DNA of 59,294 bases from Agathobacter sp. (lineage in GTDB: Bacteria > Bacillota > Clostridia > Lachnospirales > Lachnospiraceae), in the NCBI GenBank assembly GCA_022511395.1, contig JAFLRQ010000001.1, positions 10,291 to 69,584 of the forward strand. Direction: 5' to 3'. A program made the position numbers and the translations under genes. Within the stretch, counting starts at the first letter, position 1. The number at the start of each line of letters is the position of its first letter. Positions 1-7,497 of the stretch are shown here, piece by piece. A model generated the notes under the pieces. That model was not told the DNA's origin. It worked only from the letters and a program-made list of their open reading frames with translations, and searched no databases.

Positions 1-556
1 CCTCCCGCTTTTTCCCGCGAAACGGTCCGCCGGATGCCGTGAGCAGTATCCTTTGGATCCGGTTGCCCTCACTCCCCAGCAGTGACTGGAAAATCGCGCT
101 GTGCTCGCTGTCCACCGGCAGGATCTTCACTCCCTTTTTTCGCGCGAGGGGCATAATGAGATGCCCCGCCGTCACCAGCGTCTCCTTGTTGGCCAATGCA
201 ATGTCCTTGCCCGCCATAATCGCGGCGATGGTGGGTCGCAGCCCCAGCATACCGACCATTGCCGTCACCAGGAGCTCACTCTCCTCCATGGCCGCCACCT
301 CGATCAGGCCCTCCATCCCACAGCGTATCGGAATGCCGAGATCCGCCGTGCGCACCCGCAGCTCCTTGGCGTCCCGCTCCTCCCACACATTGACCAGCTT
401 CGGGGAAAAGCGACGCATCTGCTCCTCCATGAGCGCAAGGTTGCCGCCGCACGCCAGCGCCACCACCTCGATGTCCCTATGCTCCTCCACCACCGCGAGG
501 GTCTGGGTTCCAATGGAACCTGTGGAGCCTAAGATCGCTATTTTTTTATGTCCCAT
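1..556 (-). CDS. dxr: 1-deoxy-D-xylulose 5-phosphate reductoisomerase (partial, N-terminal part)
   Basis: Cytosolic NADPH-dependent enzyme of the MEP isoprenoid pathway, converting DXP to MEP. Reading the minus strand from the ATG at 556 gives about 185 residues before the window edge, so a little under half of the usual ~380-residue protein is visible. The N-terminus has the dinucleotide-binding signature GSTGSIG (residues 9-15), followed further on by NKETLVTAG and PVDSEHSAIFQ, both characteristic of Dxr. It lies 24 bases downstream of cdsA in the same orientation as the uppS-cdsA genes. That fits a unit making undecaprenyl and other isoprenoid lipids. The 3' end is missing because of the window boundary, not because of damage. 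Identification is firm. Confidence 0.93.
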   Translation of the reverse strand, partial: MGHKKIAILGSTGSIGTQTLAVVEEHRDIEVVALACGGNLALMEEQMRRFSPKLVNVWEERDAKELRVRTADLGIPIRCGMEGLIEVAAMEESELLVTAMVGMLGLRPTIAAIMAGKDIALANKETLVTAGHLIMPLARKKGVKILPVDSEHSAIFQSLLGSEGNRIQRILLTASGGPFRGKKRE

Positions 557-580
557 CGCATCCTCCGCAAGCCCCGTCCG

Positions 581-1381
581 TCAGACCAGCCAGACGGAGA
601 GGTAATAAATGATTGGCGCCGTAATGATCATGCTGTCAAAGCGGTCCAAAATCCCGCCATGGCCCGGAATCAGCCTGCCGTAATCCTTGATTTCGTAATT
701 CCGCTTGATGGCGGAGGCGGTGAGATCCCCCACCATGGAGATGAGGGCCGCAACTGCCGCAATGCCGGAGAGAACCGCAATCTGCACTCCGTCAAGCTCC
801 ATCTGCGCGCGAAAAATATAACTGTAGAGCGCCACCAGCAGCGCTGATCCCACGACGCCCCCCACTGCGCCCTCCACGGACTTCTTTGGGCTCAGCTTTG
901 GCGACATCTTGTGTTTTCCAATCAGCACACCCACACAGTAGGCGCAGGTGTCACAGCCCCACGAGCACAAAAACACCAGAAACGCCAGATACAGCCCGCG
1001 CTCCAATACACGGATCTGATAGACATAGGACAGCATGACGGCCACATAGAACAGCCCAAAAAAAACCTTCATGATCTGCCTCGCCGTATACTTAGGATAC
1101 GCAAACACAAACACAAACATGAGAAGAATCAAAAAACCCATGAACACCGGCATTGGGTCAGCCAGAAAACGCCACTGCAAATTTGCGTAGTACACGGCCG
1201 CCGCCAGATAGCCCAGCATTGACAGCGGGCTCCTGTGGATCTCAAACACGCGGTAGAGTTCAAACATCCCAATGCAGGAGATGACAAATGTGGATGCCAG
1301 CAAAACCTCGGCTCCCGTGATGACGAGAAACAGGGCAAGGATCACCAGCACGATTCCGCTCAACAGCCTTGTTTTAAACAT
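581..1381 (-). CDS. cdsA: Phosphatidate cytidylyltransferase
   Basis: Integral membrane enzyme that makes CDP-diacylglycerol from phosphatidic acid and CTP, the branch point of phospholipid synthesis. The 266-residue protein is mostly hydrophobic, with several membrane segments. Near its C-terminus it carries the family signature region: KKSVEGA, then SAIKR and KDYGRLIPGHGGILDRFDS, where the terminal Asp-containing motif binds the metal. I chose the ATG at 1381 (MFKTRLL). An upstream in-frame start would extend 11 residues into uppS, whereas this start overlaps the uppS stop by only 8 bases, typical of translational coupling. It sits between uppS and dxr, as in many Firmicutes. Confidence 0.94.
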   Translation of the reverse strand: MFKTRLLSGIVLVILALFLVITGAEVLLASTFVISCIGMFELYRVFEIHRSPLSMLGYLAAAVYYANLQWRFLADPMPVFMGFLILLMFVFVFAYPKYTARQIMKVFFGLFYVAVMLSYVYQIRVLERGLYLAFLVFLCSWGCDTCAYCVGVLIGKHKMSPKLSPKKSVEGAVGGVVGSALLVALYSYIFRAQMELDGVQIAVLSGIAAVAALISMVGDLTASAIKRNYEIKDYGRLIPGHGGILDRFDSMIITAPIIYYLSVWLV

Positions 1382-2099
1382 GCGGTGCCTCTTCCTCCTT
1401 TTCCAGACCGCCAAAGCGGCGTTCTCTTTGATTATATGCGCGAATTGCGTCCATCAGTTGCTCTCTGTGGAAATCCGGCCACGGAACCTCTGTGAAGTAC
1501 AGCTCCGTGTACGCGAGCTGCCACAACAGATAATTGGACAGGCGCTGCTCTCCGCTGGTGCGGATCAGAAGATCCGGGTCCGGCAGCTCCCTTGTGTCCA
1601 GATAGGCCGAGAAGCTCTCCTCCCCGATCTCGTCGACGGACAGCCGCCCGCTCACGCAGTCCTCCGCCATGCGCCGCATTGCGCGGACCATCTCGTCCCT
1701 GCTCCCGTAATTGATGGCAATGGTAAGGTTCAGCCCGGTATTTCCCGCGGACGCCTCCTCCAGATTGCGTATGCTCATCTGGAATGCCTCGGACAGACGC
1801 CCAATCTCGCCGATCACGCGCACACGCATATTGTTCTTATCCGCGATTTTCACACAGTTCTTTAAATAATTTTCGAGGAGCTTCATCAGTGCATCCACTT
1901 CGCTCTGAGGACGGTTCCAGTTCTCGGTGGAAAAAGCATAGAGCGTCAGATACTGAATGCCGATCTCATAGGCCACGCGGCAGATATCCTCCACGTTTTT
2001 CGCCCCGACAGTATGCCCGTAATTGCGCGGCATTCCCTTGCTCTTCGCCCAGCGCCCGTTGCCGTCCAAAATAATCGCGACATGCCTTGGTATATTCAT
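1374..2099 (-). CDS. uppS: Isoprenyl transferase (undecaprenyl diphosphate synthase)
   Basis: Cytosolic cis-prenyltransferase that extends farnesyl diphosphate with isopentenyl diphosphate to the C55 lipid carrier for peptidoglycan and other envelope polymers. The 241-residue protein has the hallmark HVAIILDGNGRWA at residues 6-18, including the catalytic Asp, and the C-terminal RTSGEQRLSNYLLWQ and YFTEVPWPDF motifs that bind IPP and magnesium. I placed the start at the ATG at 2099 (MNIPRH), because upstream in-frame sequence does not resemble the family. A small hairpin lies in the 70-base gap to frr. The 3' end overlaps cdsA by 8 bases. Confidence 0.95.
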   Translation of the reverse strand: MNIPRHVAIILDGNGRWAKSKGMPRNYGHTVGAKNVEDICRVAYEIGIQYLTLYAFSTENWNRPQSEVDALMKLLENYLKNCVKIADKNNMRVRVIGEIGRLSEAFQMSIRNLEEASAGNTGLNLTIAINYGSRDEMVRAMRRMAEDCVSGRLSVDEIGEESFSAYLDTRELPDPDLLIRTSGEQRLSNYLLWQLAYTELYFTEVPWPDFHREQLMDAIRAYNQRERRFGGLEKEEEAPHV

Positions 2100-2123
2100 A
2101 TGCGTTCCCCCATACGATTGAAA

Positions 2124-2149
2124 AGGGACATGCCTATGGCAATGTCCCT
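2124..2149 (-). other. Hairpin between frr and uppS
   Basis: On the minus strand an 8-bp perfect stem (2124-2131 with 2142-2149) encloses a 10-base loop that can itself pair. It is followed by only four T residues. The structure is real as a palindrome, but the weak T-tract makes it a poor intrinsic terminator. It could instead be a processing site or a partial attenuator that sets the ratio of frr to uppS. Confidence 0.4.
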
Positions 2150-2169
2150 GACTGCTCTTAATACAAGAG

Positions 2170-2724
2170 TTAAACTGTAAGAATTTCCTTTGACTTCTCG
2201 TCCACCGCCTTGTCGATCTTCGCCACATACTGATCGGTCAGCTTTTGGATGCCGTCCTCCAGATCCTTGATCGCGTCCTCGGAGATATCCTCACTCTTGC
2301 CAAGCTTCTTAAATTGATCCATCGCATCCCTGCGGATGTTGCGGATCGCCACCTTGGCGTTCTCACCCTTCTTCTTGATATCCTTTGCCAGATCCTTGCG
2401 TCGCTCCTCCGTGAGCTCCGGGAACACCAGACGAATCATCTTACCGTCATTCGTCGGGTTGATCCCAAGATCCGACATGTTGATCGCCTTCTCAATCTCC
2501 TTCACCATGGAGGCTTCCCACGGCTGGATCTGGATGATTCTTGGTTCCGGCACATTGACATTGGCAACGCTCTGAATCGGGGTGGGGGTCCCGTAATAGT
2601 CCACACGAAGCTTGTCGAGCAGATGCGGATTGGCCCGCCCTGCGCGGATTCCCGCAAACTCCTCGTCCAGATTCGCCAGCGTCTTGTTCATCTTATCTTC
2701 ATACTGATCTAATCTTTTATCCAT
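2170..2724 (-). CDS. frr: Ribosome-recycling factor
   Basis: RRF works with EF-G to split post-termination 70S ribosomes so that they can be reused. The 184-residue length is standard for the family. The conserved GIRAGRANPHLLDKL region (about residues 24-38) and the C-terminal helix with DKAVDEKSKEI are visible. The start is the ATG at 2724, and the gene follows pyrH by 16 bases. The pyrH-frr pair is one of the most conserved neighbour pairs in bacteria. It usually follows tsf directly, but here tsf is separated by a terminator and two extra genes (bactofilin and a deacetylase-like gene). Confidence 0.97.
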   Translation of the reverse strand: MDKRLDQYEDKMNKTLANLDEEFAGIRAGRANPHLLDKLRVDYYGTPTPIQSVANVNVPEPRIIQIQPWEASMVKEIEKAINMSDLGINPTNDGKMIRLVFPELTEERRKDLAKDIKKKGENAKVAIRNIRRDAMDQFKKLGKSEDISEDAIKDLEDGIQKLTDQYVAKIDKAVDEKSKEILTV

Positions 2725-2740
2725 ACTCCCTCCCCGCTCT

Positions 2741-3442
2741 CTAGTCCACGGTGACCTTCGTCCCGCTGAAGCTTCCGCTCACTGCCCTTACAATACTGTC
2801 CTCCTCGTTCAGCCCGAACACATACATCGGCATCCGGTTCTCCATGCACATCACGGAGGCCGTCAGATCCACCACGGCAAGCTCCCTGTCGATCACCTCG
2901 CGGATGGACACCTCATCGTATTTGCGCGCGTTGGCATTCACTTTCGGATCGCTGTCGTACACCCCGTCGATCGACTTGGCGAGATAGATCCCGTCCGCCT
3001 CAATCTCCACAGCCCGAAGGACCGTTGCCGTGTCCGTGGAAAAGTAAGGATGCCCCGTACCGCCGGCAAAGAAAACTACCATGTCATGCGCAAAATACTT
3101 GTTCGCGCGGTCCTTGGAAAACAGCTTCGTCATGGAACCGCACTCAAAGGGGGTAAGAACCGCCGTCTTCATTCCGACCGAACGAAAAATCTCCGACACA
3201 TAGATGCAGTTCATCACAGTGGCAAGCATACCGATCTGATCCGCCTTCACGCGGTCTATCGTCTCGCTGGTTCTTCCCCGCCAGAAGTTTCCGCCGCCGA
3301 TCACAATTCCAATCTGAACGCCGTCGTCCGCCAGCTTTTTGACCTGCCGCGCCACCGCAGTGACCGTCGGCTCGTCAAATCCCTGGTGTCTCTCACCTGC
3401 CAGCGCCTCTCCGCTCAGTTTCAACAAAATCCGCTTCTTCAT
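2741..3442 (-). CDS. pyrH: Uridylate kinase (UMP kinase)
   Basis: Hexameric cytosolic kinase of the amino-acid-kinase fold that phosphorylates UMP to UDP with ATP. It supplies UTP for RNA and for UDP-sugars used in the envelope. The 233-residue protein begins with KKRILLKLSGEALAG, contains the GGGNFWRGR glycine-rich loop (around residues 49-57) and the GGTGHPYFSTDTA segment that binds substrate, and ends normally. The start is the ATG at 3442. It is the third gene of the unit that starts at the promoter near 5253-5280, downstream of the bactofilin gene by 33 bases, and probably shares its transcript. Confidence 0.96.
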   Translation of the reverse strand: MKKRILLKLSGEALAGERHQGFDEPTVTAVARQVKKLADDGVQIGIVIGGGNFWRGRTSETIDRVKADQIGMLATVMNCIYVSEIFRSVGMKTAVLTPFECGSMTKLFSKDRANKYFAHDMVVFFAGGTGHPYFSTDTATVLRAVEIEADGIYLAKSIDGVYDSDPKVNANARKYDEVSIREVIDRELAVVDLTASVMCMENRMPMYVFGLNEEDSIVRAVSGSFSGTKVTVD

Positions 3443-3475
3443 CCTGCATCACCTCCGCCAGCACGGAAACAATCA

Positions 3476-4255
3476 TTATTTATTGTCAAAAAGCCCCTGT
3501 ACATCGATATCCGCGTAGCACTGCGAGCAGAATCCCTCGATCACTGCACCGTTGTTGATCTGCACGGAGCGGGACTTGATATTGCCCATAACGACCGCTG
3601 AGGTATCTACAACCACCGGTCCCTGCACGTCGATGTCACCCTTGATGGCGCCTGCAATCACTGCGGACGCCGCAGAGATATTGCCGATAATGACAGAGCC
3701 TGCCCCGATCTTTACCGTGCCGGAGCTGACCACTTCACCCTCAATCTTTGCAACATCGGCAAAAAACTCACTTGCGGAGCTGTTGCCGTTGATAGTGCCG
3801 GTCACGGACAGCTTGCCGTTACAGGTCACATTGCCATTGATCGTTCCCTGAATCTCAAAGGAACCTGCGGTAGACAGATCTCCGGTAATCACGGTACTTG
3901 TGGTGATCACGGTCGTCTCGTCGCTGACCTGTCCCGCTGCCGGACTCACATTGCCTCTTACAATTTCACTCATAATGCTCCTCTCTGCCTGCGGCTGGGC
4001 AGGACGCTCCTGTACCTGCGGCTCACGTTCTTTTGCGGGTTCAATCGGCGGAAGCTCTCCTCCTGCCGCCGGTGCTGTGCTGACATTCTCCAAAAGTCCA
4101 TCCAGCTTGGAGAGCTCGCTCTGCACGTTCACGCCCTCGCTCAGCGTGTCCACTACCAACGCTCCGTCGCGTCCCTGTCCCTGTGCTTCCGCACCCGGCA
4201 TCATCTCGTTCACTGCCTGTGACAAATCCTCTTTGAAATCCTTAAATAATCCCAT
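3476..4255 (-). CDS. Bactofilin family (polymer-forming cytoskeletal) protein
   Basis: Bactofilins polymerise without nucleotide into filaments that often scaffold envelope enzymes. The 259-residue protein has a roughly 95-residue N-terminal part rich in Gly, Ala, Pro, Gln and Glu that looks disordered. A bactofilin (DUF583) domain of about 140 residues follows, built of short beta-helical turns with recurring G-N/D-I/V-x patterns such as INGNVTCNGKL, AGAIKGDIDVQG and VVMGNIKSRS. A C-terminal Cys pair (CSQC) follows. It is sandwiched between a membrane-anchored deacetylase-like gene (gap 21 bases) and pyrH. The pairing with an envelope-type membrane protein suggests that the two act together at the cell surface. 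That is inference from context, and the actual role is unknown. Confidence 0.85.
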   Translation of the reverse strand: MGLFKDFKEDLSQAVNEMMPGAEAQGQGRDGALVVDTLSEGVNVQSELSKLDGLLENVSTAPAAGGELPPIEPAKEREPQVQERPAQPQAERSIMSEIVRGNVSPAAGQVSDETTVITTSTVITGDLSTAGSFEIQGTINGNVTCNGKLSVTGTINGNSSASEFFADVAKIEGEVVSSGTVKIGAGSVIIGNISAASAVIAGAIKGDIDVQGPVVVDTSAVVMGNIKSRSVQINNGAVIEGFCSQCYADIDVQGLFDNK

Positions 4256-4276
4256 GGTATATCCTCCATACTCATT

Positions 4277-5221
4277 TTATTCAACACTATCAGCCCTGAT
4301 ATATTGAATCACTCTTGTATTTTCATCAATCGGCAGGATTTTCGCCTGCATGTCCTGCAGGGACTCAATCAGCGGCCCGAGAGCCTCCACCGTTGTTGAC
4401 TTATTGTCACCGTCATGCAAAAGCACAACCGATGTTTTGTAACGGGACACCCCCTCCTTCACATTGGAGATGACATCCTCTGCGGAATAATCCGCCACCG
4501 CGTCTCCGCCCGAGACATTCCAGTCAAAATACGCAATGCCCTTTTCGTTCAGGATGCGAACCAGCTCGACCATGTTCACATTGCTGATCTCATTGCCGCT
4601 GCCACCCGGAAACCGATAATATTTACACGAAACTCCGGTCACATTCTCAAGAAGGGACAGCATTTTCTCACAGTCCTGCCGAAAGGCCTCCTTTGATGCG
4701 TAGAGGGTACTGTACTGGTTCGAGTAGGAGCGCATGCCAAGTGTGTGTCCCTCCGAGACAATCCGCCTGTATGTTGCCTGCATGTCCTCCGACTCGTCTC
4801 CGACGACAAAAAAAGTCGCCCGCACACCATGATCTCTCAGCACATCGAGAATCGCATCCGTATTCCGGTTGGGGCCTCCGTCAAATGTCAGGTAGACCAG
4901 ATGCTCGTCGCCCGCCACAGCCATATTGTCCGGCGAATCAATTCCCGTCAGCACCTGACCGAAGGACTCCGGCGGATCATCTTTCTGCGAGCTCGGCCCT
5001 TCATCCGGTGCGCGCTGCGTCTCCTCGATCCTTTGGATTCTCTCTTCCATCCGGTTCAGTTTGCGGTACAATGAAATGACGTTAGCCGTCAGAATTATTA
5101 TTGCCAGAAACGAGATCAGCATCCAGCCGAAGATCGATACAATAATCCCGATCTTGATCCGGTTGATTCTCGCGCGTCTTTTCATGCGCTCATCAACCGC
5201 TGCAGTGACCTTTTCACTCAT
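4277..5221 (-). CDS. Membrane-anchored polysaccharide-deacetylase-like protein, metal site apparently lost
   Basis: The 314-residue protein has a cytosolic N-terminus of about 20 residues, one membrane segment (about 22-50), a short coiled coil (about 50-70) and an external NodB-type domain (about 108-310). NodB enzymes remove acetyl groups from peptidoglycan or other glycans using a metal held by Asp-His-His. Here the TFDDGP motif reads TFDGGP (Gly115), and the H-S/T-x-x-H motif reads R-S-Y-S-N (Arg164, Asn168), so all three metal ligands are gone. The RFPGG motif and the late LLHDG His remain. It is therefore probably a non-catalytic glycan-binding relative, although an unusual mechanism cannot be excluded. 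It heads the unit with bactofilin and pyrH. Confidence 0.8.
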   Translation of the reverse strand: MSEKVTAAVDERMKRRARINRIKIGIIVSIFGWMLISFLAIIILTANVISLYRKLNRMEERIQRIEETQRAPDEGPSSQKDDPPESFGQVLTGIDSPDNMAVAGDEHLVYLTFDGGPNRNTDAILDVLRDHGVRATFFVVGDESEDMQATYRRIVSEGHTLGMRSYSNQYSTLYASKEAFRQDCEKMLSLLENVTGVSCKYYRFPGGSGNEISNVNMVELVRILNEKGIAYFDWNVSGGDAVADYSAEDVISNVKEGVSRYKTSVVLLHDGDNKSTTVEALGPLIESLQDMQAKILPIDENTRVIQYIRADSVE

Positions 5222-5252
5222 ACATTTCCTCCAACGGAAAATATCCTTTTTT

Positions 5253-5280
5253 ATTTTACCACATTTTTCATCAATGTAAA
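5253..5280 (-). promoter_or_regulatory. Predicted sigma-A promoter of the deacetylase-like/bactofilin/pyrH/frr/uppS/cdsA/dxr unit
   Basis: On the minus strand a -35 box TTTACA (5275-5280) and a -10 box TAAAAT (5253-5258) are separated by 16 bases. A TGG directly before the -10 forms an extended -10 element. It lies about 30 bases upstream of the deacetylase-like start, just after the tsf terminator, so it is well placed to drive the downstream envelope/growth genes. This is a sequence match only. Confidence 0.6.
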
Positions 5281-5295
5281 GAAAAATTTAAATTA

Positions 5296-5328
5296 CAAAA
5301 AAATGGGAGTGCCGTAACACCCCCATTC
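5296..5328 (-). terminator. Intrinsic terminator after tsf
   Basis: A 10-bp stem (5302-5311 with 5318-5327, one G-U wobble) with a 6-base loop is followed on the minus strand by seven T residues. It sits 24 bases past the tsf stop and cleanly separates rpsB-tsf from the next unit. Confidence 0.88.
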
Positions 5329-5351
5329 CCTATACGCCCCTGCGAAATTAC

Positions 5352-6287
5352 TTATGCGTTCATCTGAGCGGCAACCTCAGCGGCAAAGTCCTCCTGCTTC
5401 TTCTCAAGTCCCTCGCCTGTCTCAAAGCGGACAAAGCGCTTTACGGCGACATCCGCGCCCACGTTCTTCGACACCTGCGCAAGGTACTGGCCAACCGTCT
5501 GCTTCCCGTCCTCCGCCTTCACATACACCTGATCCACAAGGCAGATTTCCTTCAGCTCCTTGCTGACACGGCCCTCGATCATGCCATTGATCACCTTTTC
5601 CGGTTTCTGGGACTCCTTCGGGTCATTCATGATCTGCGCGCGGAGAATCTCCTTCTCATGCTCGATATAATCCGCGCTGACCTCGTCGCGGCTCACGTAC
5701 TTCGGATAAAGGGCCGCAATCTGCATCGCAATGTTGGACATTGCGGTCTTCACCTCATCGTTGGCCACAGAGGTCTCCGCCTCCACGATCACAGCGATTC
5801 TTCCGCCGCCGTGAATGTAGGACACGACACATCCGTTCTCCGCAGTCACCTTCTCAAAGCGGCGGATCTTCAAATTCTCACCGATCACGGCAATCTTCTC
5901 TGTCAGCGCCTCCTGAACCGTCTTGCCCTCGTCAAGAATCCACTTCTGGGCCATAAACGCATCCATATCGTCTGTGCCGGAACCAAGCGCCTGCTTAGCC
6001 ACCGCGTCCACAAACTCGCGGAAGGTCTCGTTCTTCGCAACGAAGTCGGTCTCGGAATTGACCTCTACAACAGCCGCGGTCCTGTCGCCGTCCATTGCAA
6101 CCGTGCACAGACCCTCGGCCGCGATGCGGCCCGCCTTCTTCTCCGCCTTTGCCTGACCGTTCTTTCTGAGGTACTCAACCGCCTCATCCATATCGCCGTT
6201 AGTCTCGTTCAGCGCCTTCTTGCAATCCATCATGCCTGCGCCTGTCATCTCGCGCAGCTCTTTTACCATAGCAGCAGTAATTGCCAT
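5352..6287 (-). CDS. tsf: Translation elongation factor Ts
   Basis: Guanine-nucleotide exchange factor that regenerates EF-Tu-GTP. The 311-residue protein opens with the UBA-like domain MAITAAMVKELREMTGAGMM, contains the TDFVAKN motif (near residue 80) that contacts EF-Tu, and has the usual core domain and C-terminus. An upstream in-frame start would add seven residues, but the ATG at 6287 has a GGAGG ribosome site eight bases upstream and matches the conserved family start. It follows rpsB by 38 bases and is followed by a strong terminator. Confidence 0.96.
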   Translation of the reverse strand: MAITAAMVKELREMTGAGMMDCKKALNETNGDMDEAVEYLRKNGQAKAEKKAGRIAAEGLCTVAMDGDRTAAVVEVNSETDFVAKNETFREFVDAVAKQALGSGTDDMDAFMAQKWILDEGKTVQEALTEKIAVIGENLKIRRFEKVTAENGCVVSYIHGGGRIAVIVEAETSVANDEVKTAMSNIAMQIAALYPKYVSRDEVSADYIEHEKEILRAQIMNDPKESQKPEKVINGMIEGRVSKELKEICLVDQVYVKAEDGKQTVGQYLAQVSKNVGADVAVKRFVRFETGEGLEKKQEDFAAEVAAQMNA

Positions 6288-6325
6288 CTCATTATCCTCC
6301 AAATTCAATCTGTTTAACGCCCCGG

Positions 6326-7078
6326 TTACGCCTCGGCAGCCAGCTCTTCCTCTTCTGCCTCCATGCTTTCAGCCTCAGCCGGAACCACATTCTCCACTCC
6401 CTGCTTTGCCTCGATGACAGCGTCCGCCATCTTGGAAACAATCAGCTTCACCGCGCGGATCGCGTCGTCATTGCCCGGAATCACATAATCCAGCTCATCC
6501 GGATCACAGTTGGTGTCCGCGATACCGATCAGTGTGATGCCTAAGGTGCGGGCCTCCTGAATGCAGATTCTCTCCTTCTTCGGGTCAACGACAAAGATTG
6601 CGTCCGGAATGCGCTTCATCTCCTTGATACCGCCAAGGTTGCGCTCTAACTTCTCCCACTCTTTCTTCAAAGCAATGACTTCCTTCTTCGGAAGCACATC
6701 GAAGGTTCCGTCCGTGGACATCGCCTCGATCTCCTTCAGACGCCCAATCCGGCTCTGGATTGTGCGGAAGTTGGTGAGCATGCCGCCCAGCCATCTCTCA
6801 TTTACATAGTACATGCCGCAGCGCTCCGCCTCAGACTTGATTGCGTCCTGCGCCTGCTTCTTGGTTCCGACAAAGAGGATTGTCCCGCCCTGCGCGGCCA
6901 CGTCAGAGACTGCGTCGTACGCCTCATCCACCTTGTCCACAGACTTCTGCAGGTCGATGATGTAGATGCCGTTGCGCTCCGTGTAGATGTACGGTGCCAT
7001 CTTGGGATTCCATCTTCTCGTCTGGTGTCCGAAATGAACACCTGCTTCCAGTAGCTGTTTCATTGAAATTACGCTCAT
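6326..7078 (-). CDS. rpsB: Small ribosomal subunit protein S2
   Basis: S2 joins the 30S subunit late and helps bind S1 and mRNA. The 250-residue protein starts [19 protein letters not shown] and carries the conserved [29 protein letters not shown] and [12 protein letters not shown] segments, with an acidic tail ([11 protein letters not shown]) after about residue 228. An in-frame extension of 14 residues is possible, but the ATG at 7078 matches the family start and has an upstream GGAGGT ribosome site. A 5' leader of roughly 140 bases separates it from its promoter. In many bacteria the S2 leader is a site of autoregulation. I did not recognise a known motif here. Confidence 0.97.
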   Translation of the reverse strand: MSVISMKQLLEAGVHFGHQTRRWNPKMAPYIYTERNGIYIIDLQKSVDKVDEAYDAVSDVAAQGGTILFVGTKKQAQDAIKSEAERCGMYYVNERWLGGMLTNFRTIQSRIGRLKEIEAMSTDGTFDVLPKKEVIALKKEWEKLERNLGGIKEMKRIPDAIFVVDPKKERICIQEARTLGITLIGIADTNCDPDELDYVIPGNDDAIRAVKLIVSKMADAVIEAKQGVENVVPAEAESMEAEEEELAAEA

Positions 7079-7213
7079 TTTCTTTACCTCCATCGGTTCA
7101 ATCTTCCATACCCGGGTCATCCGCCGCAGTCTTCACTTGAAGCCCCACAGCCCTGCTCTCCACCGGACCGCGTAAATCCGGCACCCAAGCACCCTGGCAT
7201 GTGTTTCATTAAT

Positions 7214-7250
7214 AAAGCCTCTGGCATTATACCACGCCAAAGGCTTTTTT
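7214..7250. repeat. 12-bp inverted repeat holding the rpsB -10 box in its loop
   Basis: Arms 7214-7225 and 7236-7247 pair over 12 bp with one wobble, and the 10-base loop (7226-7235) contains the rpsB -10 element. On the plus strand the second arm runs into six T residues, so it reads as an intrinsic terminator for plus-strand (antisense) transcripts. On the minus strand no T-tract follows. Transcription from the flagellar genes upstream is therefore not obviously stopped here. Confidence 0.65.
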
Positions 7251-7254
7251 GCAA
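7226..7254 (-). promoter_or_regulatory. Predicted sigma-A promoter of rpsB-tsf
   Basis: The -10 TATAAT (7226-7231, preceded by TGG as an extended -10) and the -35 TTGCAA (7249-7254) are spaced by 17 bases on the minus strand. The expected transcript start near 7219 gives a leader of about 140 bases before rpsB. The -35 lies only a few bases past the stop of the last flagellar-locus gene. Confidence 0.75.
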
Positions 7255-7259
7255 GCAAT

Positions 7260-7496
7260 TTATTTTTCGTCTTCTTCCGGCTGACCGTCTCCCTCCGCCT
7301 GCGATTCCCCGGAATCGTCCGGCGTTTCGAAATCCTCTGTCTCCTCAGGCATCACCATTCCGAGGGCCTCCGCGCGCCGGATGACCTCCTCGTTGGAAAT
7401 CTCCTTTACGCCTCTCGTGTGAAACGCAACGGTCAGCATAATCGCAGTGAACATAATTCCGAAGCCGCAGCCTCTCAGATAATACTTAAACCGCAT
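7260..7496 (-). CDS. Small membrane protein with YceG/MltG-like N-terminus, last gene of the flagellar locus
   Basis: A 78-residue protein. It starts MRFKYYLRGCGFGI, has one membrane segment (about 8-25), then a short conserved-looking helix (SNEEVIRRAEALGMVMPE) and a strongly acidic, probably disordered tail. Similar short proteins in Lachnospiraceae are sometimes named after the N-terminal region of the endolytic transglycosylase MltG. No catalytic domain is present, so no enzymatic role should be inferred. The start at 7496 is preceded by the TGA of the upstream gene with a one-base gap, indicating coupling. Function unknown; it may be only a passenger of the flagellar unit. Confidence 0.6.
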   Translation of the reverse strand: MRFKYYLRGCGFGIMFTAIMLTVAFHTRGVKEISNEEVIRRAEALGMVMPEETEDFETPDDSGESQAEGDGQPEEDEK

Positions 7497-7497
7497 C

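Noticed and set aside
2124-2149. Hairpin before uppS as a full terminator
   Set aside because: Only four T residues follow and the genes on both sides belong to one conserved cluster, so it is listed only as a hairpin.
7079-7225. Known ribosomal-protein S2 leader motif
   Set aside because: The leader is long and G+C-rich but I could not match it to a described structure, so no RNA element is called.
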